The notes: generated from the sequence alone by a model not told the origin. A DNA stretch of 64,000 nt from AP-15 sp050729795 (GCA_050729795.1 JBOHME010000007.1:14150-78149); one strand, 5' to 3'. Counted from the first letter of the stretch, positions 53,108 through 63,339 are shown. Translations and numbers: made by a program.

Positions 53108-53452
53108 ATGGGTCCGATGTCGTTCTACTATGCGAGCCTCGCCGCAGCGATCCTGCTCGGCGTCTTTGGCCAGATAGCGCTGAAGGCAGCGGCCGAGCGG
53201 GCGGCGACCATCGCCGCGCAATTGACCAGCCCGCTGACCGGCGCCGGCTTTGCGATCTATATCATCGCCGCGCTCTGCTACATCATCGCGCTGAAGCGGC
53301 TCCCGGTGTCGCTGGCCTTCCCGTCGGTCTCCGCCAGCTATGCGGTCGTCGCGGTCCTCGCCCATATCCTATGGGGCGAGCCGTTCGGCTGGCCGCAGAT
53401 CGGCGGCATCGCACTGATCGGTGCGGGAATCGTGCTGATCCAGCAGCATTGA
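53108..53452 (+). CDS. Small EamA/SMR-type membrane transporter
   Basis: 114 residues with four membrane helices. ILLGVFGQIALKAAAERAA, YIIAALCYIIALKRLPVSLAFP and ILWGEPFGWPQIGGIALIGAGIVLI follow the small multidrug resistance/ArnEF pattern, with the conserved PVSLAFPSVSASYAV. No Glu is seen in helix 1, so a flippase-like (ArnE-type) role for lipid-linked sugars is more likely than drug export. An ATG at 53117 is an alternative start. Confidence 0.8.
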   Translation: MGPMSFYYASLAAAILLGVFGQIALKAAAERAATIAAQLTSPLTGAGFAIYIIAALCYIIALKRLPVSLAFPSVSASYAVVAVLAHILWGEPFGWPQIGGIALIGAGIVLIQQH

Positions 53453-53490
53453 GCACCGGGTCGGGCAGCAGCGATGCCGCGAGCACCCCC

Positions 53491-54750
53491 TCAGAGCTCC
53501 GATCCGGTCGTCGCGGCTCGCGCCATCACACGGACCAGAAACAGCGACAGCCACAAGGTGCCCTGCCACCATTCTTCCCAGATCCCATAGGTGGCGAAGG
53601 TGGCGACAAAGGCGGTGGCGAGACTGCCACCGGCTGCCGCGGCGAACCATGGCGGCCAGCGCGCCGCGGCGAGCGCCAGCCAAAGAGCGCCGACCACGAG
53701 CGCCAGCAGCACCGCGCCCGGCACGCCGAGCTCGAGCCAGAGCTGCAGGGCGGCATTGTGCGGATGCAGTGGCAGCCAGGTCTCGCCCGGTTGGATCGGG
53801 TCCTTGCCGCCTGGGATTGCGCGCGACGAGTCGAGGCCCCACCCGGTGAGCGGGTGCTCGGCGATCCGGTCGCCGACAAAGGACCAGATCATCAGCCGAT
53901 GGCCGGCCGACAGCTTGACCGCGTCGGCCGTTGCGACCAGGTCCGAGCCGCGATCGAGCCGGGTGAAGGTCAACGGCGCGGTCAGGATCACCAGCACCGC
54001 GAGCAATGCTCCGACGCGCGCGGTCGCCGCGCGCCAGCGCCAACACAATAGCGCCACCGGCAGCCCCGCCCCGAGCGCCACCTTGGCCGCGGTCCCGGAG
54101 AGCGCGCAGATCGTCGCGGCAGCGGCGAGCGCCAGCAGCAGTGCCGCGAGCCTGCGGCCGCGCTCCAGCAGGAACGCACTCGCCGGCAGCAGCAGGATGG
54201 CAAAGGCCACCGACGCCTGGTTGAGCCAGCTCGGTTGATAAAAGCGGGTCGAAAATGGCCGGCTCAGTGCGCCGTGGGTGGCGAGATCGATCACTGCCAA
54301 ACCGATCGTCAGGGCGAAGCCGGCGACGACACAGGCACCAAGCCGCGCCGGTGCGGCGACGAGATCGGCCGCTAGTGCGAGCGCGAAACCGGCGGCGAAG
54401 AGGCCGGCGAGGCGGGCCGTCATTTCGAGTGAGCGCCAAGGGTCGATCGACCAGAAGATCGAGATGCCGCCCCACACCGACAACGCGGCGACCAGTCCGA
54501 TCGGCAGGGCGAAACCGCGGCCGAAAGCCGGCCGGCTGCGCATCAGCAGCAGTCCCGCGGCAAATAATCCGGCGACCGATGCCAATGCGGCGATCCCGCG
54601 CGGCACCACGAGCAGCAGCGGAAAAAACAGCAGCGTTGCAACACCGAGCCCGGCTTCGAACCCGCGCGCCAAGGCGCCCGTCGACGGTCTCAGCCGATCA
54701 GAGCGCGCCCGATTCGCCCTCGCTTGCAACGGTCCCCCCGCCCGCTGCAC
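53491..54750 (-). CDS. O-antigen ligase / Wzy_C-family membrane protein
   Basis: 419 residues from a GTG at 54750, with about 10-12 membrane helices. The large periplasmic loop holds LTGWGLDSSRAIPGG and LPLHPHNAALQLWLELGVPG, the signature of the Wzy_C family. Such proteins ligate polysaccharide to lipid A core or polymerise O-units in the inner membrane. It begins 12 bases after the ndk stop, so the two are probably co-transcribed. Confidence 0.88.
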   Translation of the reverse strand: MQRAGGPLQARANRARSDRLRPSTGALARGFEAGLGVATLLFFPLLLVVPRGIAALASVAGLFAAGLLLMRSRPAFGRGFALPIGLVAALSVWGGISIFWSIDPWRSLEMTARLAGLFAAGFALALAADLVAAPARLGACVVAGFALTIGLAVIDLATHGALSRPFSTRFYQPSWLNQASVAFAILLLPASAFLLERGRRLAALLLALAAAATICALSGTAAKVALGAGLPVALLCWRWRAATARVGALLAVLVILTAPLTFTRLDRGSDLVATADAVKLSAGHRLMIWSFVGDRIAEHPLTGWGLDSSRAIPGGKDPIQPGETWLPLHPHNAALQLWLELGVPGAVLLALVVGALWLALAAARWPPWFAAAAGGSLATAFVATFATYGIWEEWWQGTLWLSLFLVRVMARAATTGSEL

Positions 54751-54762
54751 GGGCTGCCACCG

Positions 54763-55185
54763 TTACGACAGGATTTCGACCGCCGAAAAGAAGAACGCGA
54801 TCTCCTGCACCGCGTTCTCCGACGAATCGGAGCCATGCACCGAGTTGGCTTCGATCGATTCGGCGAAATCCTTGCGGATGGTTCCGGGCGCGGCCTCGGC
54901 CGGATTGGTCGCCCCCATGATGTCGCGGCTGAGCGCCACCGCATCCGGTCCTTCGAGCACCTGCGCGACGACCGGTCCCGAGGTCATGAACGCGACCAGG
55001 CTGCGGTAGAACGGGCGCTGCGCATGAACCGCGTAGAACTGCTCGGCCTGCGCCTGGCTCAACCAGATGCGCTTCTGGGCGACGATGCGCAGCCCGCGCC
55101 GCTCGAAGCGGTCGTTGATCGCTCCGGTGAGATTGCGCCGGATAGCGTCCGGCTTCAGAATCGAGAGCGTGCGTTCGACTGGCAT
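54763..55185 (-). CDS. ndk: Nucleoside-diphosphate kinase
   Basis: 140 residues, the usual length. ERTLSILKPDAIRRNLTGAI opens the ferredoxin fold, RPFYRSLVAFMTSGPVVA follows, and the phosphorylated His is in SVHGSDSSENA. The enzyme equalises nucleoside triphosphate pools in the cytoplasm. Confidence 0.97.
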   Translation of the reverse strand: MPVERTLSILKPDAIRRNLTGAINDRFERRGLRIVAQKRIWLSQAQAEQFYAVHAQRPFYRSLVAFMTSGPVVAQVLEGPDAVALSRDIMGATNPAEAAPGTIRKDFAESIEANSVHGSDSSENAVQEIAFFFSAVEILS

Positions 55186-55513
55186 CGGCGCTTCATATCG
55201 GCTGCGGCGGCCGGGTTATATCCCTCGCTCGCTGCGGCGGCAACAAACTGAGACACTACCCAGCTGCACTCCCAGGGTCGCTACCAGGGAGACGATCGGG
55301 TCGGCGGCCCGCGACGGCACCAGCGGCGGGTCGCGACCACCGCCCGCGCGCAAATTTGCGGAACGCAGCAGGGCACGGCGATGTTCGACAGGTACGTATC
55401 AGTGAGACGCGGCTCGACCCGGATCGTGCTGCGCTGGTTGTTGCTGCGCGGTGCCGCCGGCGATCGCCGAGGCGCCGACGCATCGCCGCCAACCTTTGTC
55501 GAAAGGGCGGGAA
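55186..55513. other. Divergent intergenic region (ndk / membrane protein)
   Basis: About 330 bases without a gene. A perfect 12-base palindrome CGCAAATTTGCG stands at 55349-55360, and CTCCC...GGGAG with an inner GGT/ACC can form a small hairpin near 55268-55290. Promoters for both flanking genes should be here. Confidence 0.45.
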
Positions 55514-56425
55514 ATGGCTGACGAAGTCTATGGCACTCGCAGCCCTTCCATCTCGGGACCGAGCGACCTGATCATCCATCGCGGCTCGTTCCGGCGCATC
55601 TCCTGGGGGGGCGTGTTTGCCGGGCTGTTTCTGGTGCTGGCGATCCAGCTGCTGCTGAGCATGCTGGGGATCGGGATCGGCCTCAGCATCGTACAGCCGA
55701 GCCCGGGCGGAACGGCCAATGCCGGGGCGATCGGGATTGGAGCGGCGGTCTGGTGGGTCGTGACCTATATCATCGCCCTCGTTATCGGCAGCTATGCGGC
55801 TGCCCGGCTGGCCGGGGTGGCGCTGCGCTTTGACGGCGTGCTGCACGGGCTGGTGACCTGGGCGTTTGCGCTGATGGTCATGTTCTATCTCTTGACGACC
55901 GCGGTCGGGGGTGTCATCGGCGGTGCGCTCGGAGTGGTCGGGAATGCGGTGTCGGCCGCCGGCCATGGACTGACCGCGGCAGCTCCCGAGGTCGCAAAGG
56001 CTGCCGGACTCTCGACCGACCAGATCCAGAAGCATGCGAAAGAGCTGCTGCAGCCAACCGATCCCTCGAAGATGAGCAGCCAGCAAGCCGACGCCGTGAT
56101 CGCCAAGGATGCGGCGGTTTACGTCGGCGGCGGCAGCGGCGCGCCGCAGGCACGCCAGGAGATCATCGGCATCATGGCGGCACGGCTCGGCATCAGCCGG
56201 GACGACGCAGCCAAGCGGTTCGATCAGTGGGCCGGCCAGTTCAACCAGACCAAGTCGAACGTGGCGCACGGCGCGAAGCAGGCGGCCGGCCAAGCGGCGG
56301 GCGTGCTCTCGCAAGCCTCGATCTGGGCCTTTGTCGCCCTGTTGCTCGGGGCGATTTTCAGCGGCCTTGGCGGGGCCTGGGGGACGCGCCCGCGGACATT
56401 GGCGGAAGACGCCACCCTCAGCTGA
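55514..56425 (+). CDS. Integral membrane protein of unknown function
   Basis: 303 residues from the ATG at 55514, behind AAAGGGCGGGAA. Three helices lie in the first half (GGVFAGLFLVLAIQLLLSML, WWVVTYIIALVIGSYAA, VTWAFALMVMFYLLTTAVGG). A hydrophilic Ala/Gln/Lys-rich segment follows, and a last helix (ASIWAFVALLLGAIFSGLGG) with WGTRPR close to the end. The repeated Gly-rich first helices resemble membrane proteins of unknown role found in many alphaproteobacteria. No catalytic motif is seen. Confidence 0.75.
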   Translation: MADEVYGTRSPSISGPSDLIIHRGSFRRISWGGVFAGLFLVLAIQLLLSMLGIGIGLSIVQPSPGGTANAGAIGIGAAVWWVVTYIIALVIGSYAAARLAGVALRFDGVLHGLVTWAFALMVMFYLLTTAVGGVIGGALGVVGNAVSAAGHGLTAAAPEVAKAAGLSTDQIQKHAKELLQPTDPSKMSSQQADAVIAKDAAVYVGGGSGAPQARQEIIGIMAARLGISRDDAAKRFDQWAGQFNQTKSNVAHGAKQAAGQAAGVLSQASIWAFVALLLGAIFSGLGGAWGTRPRTLAEDATLS

Positions 56426-56497
56426 GCTGTTGGCGCAGCCGATCCACCATGACCCGAACCCGATCCATCTAGATGCGACGCCAGCCCCACGGTGGTT

Positions 56498-56944
56498 CTA
56501 TGCTCGCCGTCCCCAACCTGCGGCGGTCTGCTGCCAGTAGGTCAGGGCGTGCCCCGCAGCGCGGGCGCCGCGCCAGCGCTCGCGTGCCGCCGCCACCGCG
56601 TCCGGATCGTTACCGTCGAACAGATCGGCGCAGCGCGTAAAGGCCGACAAATCTCCGGCCGCGACGCCATCGACCAGCACCACCATCGAGGCGCCATTCG
56701 GGTTTTCATCACCGTCGGTCAGCCAGATCGGCTGCCCCGCGGCATTGCCGTCGCGGGCCGAGCCATGCGGCAAAAAGCTCGCCTCGTCATAGGTCCATAG
56801 CAATGCGTCGAGCTGCGCCACGCGTTCGGCCGAGCCGGCCCGCACGACGATCACATGGCCCTCTGCCCGCGCCCGTTCGAGCAACCGCGGCAAGGCCCGT
56901 TCGAGCGGCGTCGAGAGCAGATGATAGAACCCGATCTCGGCCAA
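56498..56944 (-). CDS. holC: DNA polymerase III chi subunit
   Basis: 148 residues. EIGFYHLLSTPLERALPRLLERA and LDALLWTYDEASFLPHG, then QPIWLTDGDENPNGASMVVLVDG, match HolC, including the conserved FLPHG. Chi links the clamp loader to SSB. It follows pepA with a 6-base gap, a pairing found widely in proteobacteria. Confidence 0.93.
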   Translation of the reverse strand: MAEIGFYHLLSTPLERALPRLLERARAEGHVIVVRAGSAERVAQLDALLWTYDEASFLPHGSARDGNAAGQPIWLTDGDENPNGASMVVLVDGVAAGDLSAFTRCADLFDGNDPDAVAAARERWRGARAAGHALTYWQQTAAGWGRRA

Positions 56945-56950
56945 AGCAGG

Positions 56951-58450
56951 TCAGGTCGATTCGTAATGCGCGGCGACAAACCGGTCGAGCAGCCGCACGC
57001 CAAAGGCGGTGGCACCCTTGGGCACGGTCGCGGCATCCTTGCTCGACCAGGCCACCCCGGCGATGTCGAGATGCGCCCACGGCACCTTGTTGACAAAACG
57101 CTGCAGAAACTGTGCGGCGGTAATGCTGCCGGCCGCACGCCCGCCGCCGATGTTCTTCACGTCGGCGGCATCGCTATCCATCTCGCGGTCGTAGCTATCG
57201 GCGAGCGGCAGCCGCCAAACCTCCTCACCGACCGATTTGCCGGCTTCGATCAGCCGCGCCGCGAGCTCGTCGTCATTGGCGAACAGGCCGGCACGGTGAT
57301 GGCCGAGGGCGACGATCACAGCCCCGGTCAGGGTCGCAAGATCGACCATCAGCCGCGGCTTGAAGCGGTCCTGGCAATACCACATGGCGTCCGCCAGAAC
57401 GAGGCGGCCTTCGGCGTCGGTGTTCAGCACCTCGATCGTCTGGCCCGACATCGAGGTGACAATGTCCCCCGGCCGCTGTGCCGTGCCGGACGGCATGTTC
57501 TCGACGAGGCCGACGACGCCGACCGCATCGATCCTGGCCCGGCGCGCCGCCAGCAGCCGCATCAGCCCGATGACCACCGCCGAGCCGGCCATGTCCCATT
57601 TCATATCGCCCATGCCGGCAGCCGGCTTGATCGAGATACCGCCGGTGTCGAAGGTCACCCCCTTGCCGATAAAGGCGAGCGGTGCGCCGGAATTGCCGCC
57701 GCCGTGCCACTGCATGACGACGAGCCGCGGCGGACGCGCACTGCCCTGTGCCACGCCCAGCAATGCCCCCATCCCGAGCTTGCGCAGTGCCGGCTCGTCC
57801 AGCACTTCGACCTCGACGCCAAACTGTACCAGCGTGCGGGCCTCATCGGCGAGTGTTTCGGGGTAGATGATGTTGGCCGGCTCGGAAACGAGGTCGCGGG
57901 TGAACGCCACCGCCGCGGCGGTCTCCTCGAGCCGCCGCCACGCCTGCTTTGCGGCACCCGGCGACGTGGTCGTTACCGTCAGCCGGTCGAGCGAGGGCCG
58001 CTGCTCCGGCTTTTGCCGGGTCCGGTATTTGTCGAAACGGTAGGATCGGAGCTGCGCGCCAAAGGCGAGACTGGCCGCCGCCTCGGGTGCAGCGATCGGA
58101 CCCGAATCGCCGGTTTCGATCGCGGCGGTCGCTTCGATCTCACCGGCCCCGTTCAAATGCGCGGCGAGCGCGCCGCCGATCTCCTCGAAGACGCGCGAGC
58201 CAGCCTCCCCGGGCTTGCCGAACCCGGCGAGCACGATTCGGCTGACCGGCAGGTGCGCCGGCGCGACGATCGCCAACAATTGGCCTTTTTTGCCGTTGAA
58301 CCGAGCGGCACCGGCGAGGGCGCGGACGATCGTCCCCTCGCTCGCCTGATCGAGCCGGCGGGCGGCTGCCGTCAATTCCCTCTCCTCCCAGATCCCGGCG
58401 ACGACGGCGCCGGCGGCGGGTAGGCCCGGCTCGGCAAAGCTGATCTTCAT
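56951..58450 (-). CDS. pepA: Leucyl aminopeptidase
   Basis: 499 residues from the ATG at 58450, behind GAGG; a longer frame to 58582 is not conserved. GKGVTFDTGGISIKPAAGM carries the metal Lys and Asp, and NTDAEGRLVLADA is the family signature with metal Asp and Glu. MKWDMAGSAVV and MSGQTIEVLNT lie between them. It is a dimanganese/dizinc exopeptidase in the cytoplasm. It diverges from lptF. Confidence 0.96.
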   Translation of the reverse strand: MKISFAEPGLPAAGAVVAGIWEERELTAAARRLDQASEGTIVRALAGAARFNGKKGQLLAIVAPAHLPVSRIVLAGFGKPGEAGSRVFEEIGGALAAHLNGAGEIEATAAIETGDSGPIAAPEAAASLAFGAQLRSYRFDKYRTRQKPEQRPSLDRLTVTTTSPGAAKQAWRRLEETAAAVAFTRDLVSEPANIIYPETLADEARTLVQFGVEVEVLDEPALRKLGMGALLGVAQGSARPPRLVVMQWHGGGNSGAPLAFIGKGVTFDTGGISIKPAAGMGDMKWDMAGSAVVIGLMRLLAARRARIDAVGVVGLVENMPSGTAQRPGDIVTSMSGQTIEVLNTDAEGRLVLADAMWYCQDRFKPRLMVDLATLTGAVIVALGHHRAGLFANDDELAARLIEAGKSVGEEVWRLPLADSYDREMDSDAADVKNIGGGRAAGSITAAQFLQRFVNKVPWAHLDIAGVAWSSKDAATVPKGATAFGVRLLDRFVAAHYEST

Positions 58451-58686
58451 CAAAGAACCTCGCGCAATGCTCCGGCAGGACGCCACCTCTCGGGGCGAAC
58501 ACCACCGACAAGAGCCGCTGCAATAGATACATCGAGCGCGGCCTTTGGCGCCAGCCGCTGCGGATCGATCGGCACGCGGCACGCCGCTCGGTTGCGGCAG
58601 AGTTCGAGCTGGGCGGCGGCACCGGCCGCGACCATTCCGAAATGCCGCTGGCCCGGCCTGGAACGGCTGCCTATGATCGCGCGCCG

Positions 58687-59811
58687 ATGACGAGCCTCAC
58701 CCGCTATATTTTACGCCAATCTTTTGGCGTGATGATTTTCGTCACCGCCGCGCTCAGCGCCGCGGTCTGGCTTGCCCAATCCTTGCGGCTCGTCGATCTG
58801 ATCGTCAATCGCGGGCTGTCGATCGAGATTTTTCTCTATTTGGCCGCACTGATCCTGCCCCGGTTTCTCGACATCGTGCTGCCGATCGGCGTCTTCATTG
58901 CGGTGCTGTTCACCTTCAACCGCATGACCGCGGAGAGCGAACTGGTGGTCATGCGCGCCGCCGGGTTGAGCCCGATGGCGCTCGCCCGGCCGGTGCTGAT
59001 CCTCGCCACGATCGCTTTTGTCGTGCTGATGAGCCTGTCGCTCTATTTTCTGCCGGTGGCGAACCGTGCGTTCAAGGATCTCCAGTTTGAAATCCGCAAC
59101 CGATTCGTGTCGAGCCTGATCCAGGAAGGCACGTTCACCACGGTCTCGGACAAGCTGACGTTTTACATCCGCAACCGCGACGAGCATGGGGATGTGGTCG
59201 GGCTCTTGATCAACGACAGCCGCGATCCGCAGCGCCCGGTCACGATCCTCGCCGAGCGTGCCGCCTTTGTCGATACGCCGGCCGGCTCGCGCATCGTCAT
59301 GGTCAACGGCAACCGCCAGCAGTTCGATCCGCGCACGAGGAAGCTTTCGGTGCTGACCTTTTCCCGCTACACGCTCGATCTGGGCACCTTGCGGGACGCC
59401 CCGGTCGTGCGCTTTCGCGAGGCTCAGGAGCGCTTTCTCGGCGAATTATTGTTCCCGCCGCCCGGTCTCGACCCGGTGCTGCGCCACAGTTTTGTGGTCG
59501 AAGCCAACCAGCGTATCCTGATCCCGCTCTCGGTGTTCAGCTTCGCTCTGATCCCTCCCGCTTTTCTGCTATCCGGCGATTTCAACCGGCGCGGGCAGCT
59601 GCGCCGCGTGATGCTGGCGGTGGGTGCGGCGTTCTTTTTCGAATTGACCGGTTTCGGGATCAACGATTTGACCGCTCGCTTTGCCGCGGTGATCCCGCTC
59701 AGCTATGCGATCGTGCTGCTACCGGCGGTGCTCGCTCTGTTGGTCCTGCTGCGCGGCGGTGCCCGCCCGGCCCGGCCGCACTCGGTGCCGGCCGCCGGAT
59801 CGGCGCGCTGA
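58687..59811 (+). CDS. lptF: LPS export permease LptF
   Basis: 374 residues from the ATG at 58687. Helices such as FGVMIFVTAALSAAVWLAQ and ILPRFLDIVLPIGVFIAVLF flank a periplasmic jellyroll (about 130-260), followed by further helices ending VVEANQRILIPLSVFSFALIPPAF. With LptG and the LptB ATPase it extracts LPS from the inner membrane. The first gene of lptF-lptG-lptD. Confidence 0.94.
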   Translation: MTSLTRYILRQSFGVMIFVTAALSAAVWLAQSLRLVDLIVNRGLSIEIFLYLAALILPRFLDIVLPIGVFIAVLFTFNRMTAESELVVMRAAGLSPMALARPVLILATIAFVVLMSLSLYFLPVANRAFKDLQFEIRNRFVSSLIQEGTFTTVSDKLTFYIRNRDEHGDVVGLLINDSRDPQRPVTILAERAAFVDTPAGSRIVMVNGNRQQFDPRTRKLSVLTFSRYTLDLGTLRDAPVVRFREAQERFLGELLFPPPGLDPVLRHSFVVEANQRILIPLSVFSFALIPPAFLLSGDFNRRGQLRRVMLAVGAAFFFELTGFGINDLTARFAAVIPLSYAIVLLPAVLALLVLLRGGARPARPHSVPAAGSAR

Positions 59812-59852
59812 GCGCGGCATTGCGCTTGCGGCATTGCTCTCAAGGGACCCAG

Positions 59853-60953
59853 GTGCAGCTCGCGAAAATCCTCTCCGCCTATATCGCGCGGCAGTTTTTT
59901 GGCTGGTTCTGCGCCGTCTTCGCAGCGATGGCGATCATCACCTTTCTGCTCGACTACATAGAGCTTATTCGGCGCGGCGGATCGCGGGCGGCGGCGACGC
60001 TCGGCATGCTGTTCGAGATGGCGGCGCTGCAATTGCCGCAGACCGCACAGGAAGTGCTGCCCTTTGCGGTGTTGTTCGGGACCATGCTCGCGTTCTGGCG
60101 GCTGACGCGCAGCAACGAGCTGGTGGTCGCGCGGGCGGCCGGCGTCTCGTGCTGGGAATTTCTGACCCCGGCCATGCTCGTCGCGCTGTTGATCGGAATT
60201 TTCGCGGTCACCGTGTTCAACCCGATCGCCTCGGTCGCCGAAGCAAGATACGAGCAGCTCAACAGCAGCATCCTGCGCGAAGGCTCGGATCAGCTGCTGC
60301 TGTCGAATGCGGGGCTGTGGCTGCGGCAGAGCGACACGGCGGGCAACCAGGTCATCATCCACGCGCAGAAGCTCGACGGCGGCGCGGGGCTCGACCTCGA
60401 CAACGTGACGCTATTTTTCTTCAACGCGCAGAGCGAGTTCGTCTCGCGCATCGATGCGCAGACGGCACGGCTCGAACCGGGTGACTGGCTCATCGAAAAC
60501 GGTGTGCGCTGGCGCCCGAACGGACCGCCGTTGCGGTTACCGCGGTGGCGGCTGCCGACCCAGCTGACCGCACACAAGATCGCCGAGAGCTTCGCCTCGC
60601 CGGAGACGATGTCGTTCTGGGAGCTGCCTGGCTTCATCTCTCTGCTCGAGCGATCGGGCTTCCCGGCGCAACGGCACCAGCTGCACTACAACGTGCTGCT
60701 CGCCCGCCCGTTTCTCTTGTGCGCGATGGTGCTGATCGCGGCGATCTTCAGCCTGCGCATGCAACGGCGCGGCCGAGTCGGCCTGATGATCGTCGGCGGC
60801 GTGGCCAGCGGCTTCGCCCTTTATGTGCTCTCCGACATCGTCTTTGCCCTTGGCCTCTCGGCCAAGGTCCCGGTGGTTCTCGCCGCCTGGACCCCGACCG
60901 GGACCAGCCTCGTTTTCGGCGCCTCGATGCTGCTGCATCTGGAGGATGGCTGA
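59853..60953 (+). CDS. lptG: LPS export permease LptG
   Basis: 366 residues from a GTG at 59853 with AAGGG 7 bases upstream; a TTG at 59820 is the alternative. FFGWFCAVFAAMAIITFLLDYIELIRRGG is the first helix region. A jellyroll domain follows (about 125-260), and the chain ends with helices that include LLARPFLLCAMVLIAAIFSLRM. Partner of LptF. Its stop overlaps the lptD start (TGATG). Confidence 0.94.
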   Translation: MQLAKILSAYIARQFFGWFCAVFAAMAIITFLLDYIELIRRGGSRAAATLGMLFEMAALQLPQTAQEVLPFAVLFGTMLAFWRLTRSNELVVARAAGVSCWEFLTPAMLVALLIGIFAVTVFNPIASVAEARYEQLNSSILREGSDQLLLSNAGLWLRQSDTAGNQVIIHAQKLDGGAGLDLDNVTLFFFNAQSEFVSRIDAQTARLEPGDWLIENGVRWRPNGPPLRLPRWRLPTQLTAHKIAESFASPETMSFWELPGFISLLERSGFPAQRHQLHYNVLLARPFLLCAMVLIAAIFSLRMQRRGRVGLMIVGGVASGFALYVLSDIVFALGLSAKVPVVLAAWTPTGTSLVFGASMLLHLEDG

Positions 60954-63328
60954 TGCACCTTCGCCGCGGCCCCGCCGGCGACGGGCGGGGTCCACGCGTC
61001 CGGCCGCGGCTGGTGCTCGGGATGCTGGCGGGGGTGTTGATCGCACTCGCCACGTTTGCCGCGGCGGCGCAGACCGGTCTCGGCAACGTTCACAAACAGA
61101 GCCGCAACGCCCCGATCGCGCTGCGCGCCGACGAGGTCGAGTATGACGAGGACCTGGCCCTGACGGTCGCTCGCGGCCATGTCGAAATTTCGCAGAATGG
61201 CGAGGTGCTGCTCGCCGATACCGTCACCTATAACCAGCGCACCGACACGATCACCGCGTCGGGCAATGTCAGCCTGTCGCAGCCGACCGGAGAAATTATG
61301 TTCGCCAACTACCTGGAGTTGCGCGATGCAATGAACCAGGGCTTCGCCAAGGACGTGCGCATGCTGCTCGCCGACCGGTCACGGCTGGCGGCCAATACCG
61401 CACGCCGCACCAACGGCAATCGCATCGAGTTGCGCCGCGCCGTCTATTCGCCCTGCGATCTGTGCCGTAGCGACCCGAGCGCGCCGCCTGAATGGCAGAT
61501 CGAGGCGCGGGAGATCAACGACGACCAGAGGCAGAAGCTGATCGAGTTCCGCGACGCCACGATGGAGATCGACGGCTGGCCGGTGTTCTACACACCCTAT
61601 ATCTCGGTGCCCGACCCCTCGGTCAAGCGGGCCAGTGGCTTTCTCGCTCCTACCTTTGGCAGCTCGAACACGATCGGCGCGCACATCACGATCCCTTATT
61701 TCCTGGTGCTCGGCCCCGACAAGGACATCACCTTCGAGCCGCGCTTCACCACCAAGGTCGGCCCGGTGGCCGGCGCCGAGTATCGGGAACGCTTTGACAA
61801 TGGCGAGCTCGAGGCCGATGGCAGCCTCAACTACAGCAACCCCGAAGGGACGGAGGACACCGGCAACATCGTGCGCGGCATGATCAAAGAGCACAGCGTA
61901 TTCGATCTCGACGACACCTGGCGCACCGGCCTCGATGTGCAGCGCGTCTCCGACCAGAGCTACCTGCTCCAATTCGGTTATGGCAATCCGCTGCTCAATG
62001 CCGAGATCAGCCGCGCCTATTTGGAAGGCTTCGACCCGCGCGGCGCCACCGATGTCGATGCCTACCTGTTTCAGCCGCTGCTCCCCGGGCTCGGCGATTC
62101 GACGCAGCCGATCGTGCTGCCGGTGATCAACCGCGACTGGCAGAGCGGGCCGGACGCGCTCGGTGGCCGGTGGAACTTGAACGCCAATCTGCTCGACATC
62201 GTGCGCGCGGTCGGGACCCAGACCCGCCGCCTGTCGCTCGGATCGCAATGGCAGCGCAGCTTCGAGGACGGCATCGGCGGCAAATACCTGTTTACCGCGA
62301 GCCTGCGGGGCGACACCTATTCGGTCAACGATTTGAGCCCGGTGTCGAACCCGGACCTGCCTTCAGCCTATTTTCCAGTCGACGGCAGGCCGGCGGCAGA
62401 GCCGATCGCCACCAATTTTCTGACCGGTCGTGCCTTTCCGCAGGTCGGGCTCAAATGGAGCTACCCGCTGATCCACCCCGGCAGCAGCCTGACCCCTCTG
62501 ATCGAGCCGATCGTCGCGGTCTATGCGGGGCCCAATGGTGGCAACCAGCGCAAGATTCCCGACGAGGACAGTCTTTCCTTCAACTATGACGACACCGACC
62601 TGTTCCGCCCCGACCGGCTCGCCGGCTACGATATTCTCGATACCGGCCAGCGCGTCGATTACGGCACCAAATTCGGGCTCTACGACAATAGCGGAGGCAG
62701 CTACCGCCTGCTGCTCGGGCAAAGCTACCGGGCCGAGACCAACTCGTTTCTGCCGCCCGGCTCGGGCGCCGAAAACCGCCTGTCGGACGTCGTCGGACGG
62801 GTGGTGCTGGCGCCGAGCTCCTATCTCGACCTGATTTACCGCTTCCGCCTCGCCGCCAACGATCTCGCTTACCGCGAGCAGCAGGCGGGGATTACCACCG
62901 GACCGCAGAATTTGCGGGTCAGCGCCAATTACGTGCTGATCCCGGCGCAGGTTGCGAACGATGTCGTCACCAACCCGGTGACCGGGCAGAACGTTCTCTA
63001 TGGCAAGCAGGAGCAGCTGTCGCTGTCGCTTATCACCAAGCTGACCCGCTACTGGTCGCTGCAAGGGAGCGAGACGGTCAACCTGACCGGCAGCTCCAAC
63101 ATCGTCAACGGGGTGGCCACCCCGGAATCATCGAGCAGCAGCCTCTACGCCACCGTGGCGGCGATCTACCAGGACGAATGCATGGCCTTTATCGGGTCGG
63201 TGACCCAGTCCGGTATTCGCAATGGTGCGGTCAGCCCTGGCGTCTCGGTGCAGTTCAGCGTCGTGTTCAAGAATATCGGCGAGATCGGTGGCACCGTCGC
63301 GTCGATCGCCGGCGGCTCGCTGCCGTGA
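60953..63328 (+). CDS. lptD: LPS-assembly outer-membrane protein LptD
   Basis: 791 residues. A signal peptide ends near AATFAAAAQ. The N-terminal jellyroll (about 40-190) starts LRADEVEYDEDLALTVARGH, with the cysteine pair YSPCDLCRSD. The rest is the 26-strand barrel, with FYTPYISVPDPSVKRASGFL as the conserved lumenal gate and SVVFKNIGEIG at the end. LptD inserts LPS in the outer leaflet with LptE. The start overlaps the lptG stop. In many alphaproteobacteria surA follows; here an IS3 fragment does. Confidence 0.94.
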   Translation: MHLRRGPAGDGRGPRVRPRLVLGMLAGVLIALATFAAAAQTGLGNVHKQSRNAPIALRADEVEYDEDLALTVARGHVEISQNGEVLLADTVTYNQRTDTITASGNVSLSQPTGEIMFANYLELRDAMNQGFAKDVRMLLADRSRLAANTARRTNGNRIELRRAVYSPCDLCRSDPSAPPEWQIEAREINDDQRQKLIEFRDATMEIDGWPVFYTPYISVPDPSVKRASGFLAPTFGSSNTIGAHITIPYFLVLGPDKDITFEPRFTTKVGPVAGAEYRERFDNGELEADGSLNYSNPEGTEDTGNIVRGMIKEHSVFDLDDTWRTGLDVQRVSDQSYLLQFGYGNPLLNAEISRAYLEGFDPRGATDVDAYLFQPLLPGLGDSTQPIVLPVINRDWQSGPDALGGRWNLNANLLDIVRAVGTQTRRLSLGSQWQRSFEDGIGGKYLFTASLRGDTYSVNDLSPVSNPDLPSAYFPVDGRPAAEPIATNFLTGRAFPQVGLKWSYPLIHPGSSLTPLIEPIVAVYAGPNGGNQRKIPDEDSLSFNYDDTDLFRPDRLAGYDILDTGQRVDYGTKFGLYDNSGGSYRLLLGQSYRAETNSFLPPGSGAENRLSDVVGRVVLAPSSYLDLIYRFRLAANDLAYREQQAGITTGPQNLRVSANYVLIPAQVANDVVTNPVTGQNVLYGKQEQLSLSLITKLTRYWSLQGSETVNLTGSSNIVNGVATPESSSSSLYATVAAIYQDECMAFIGSVTQSGIRNGAVSPGVSVQFSVVFKNIGEIGGTVASIAGGSLP

Positions 63329-63339
63329 GCGAGTGGCTG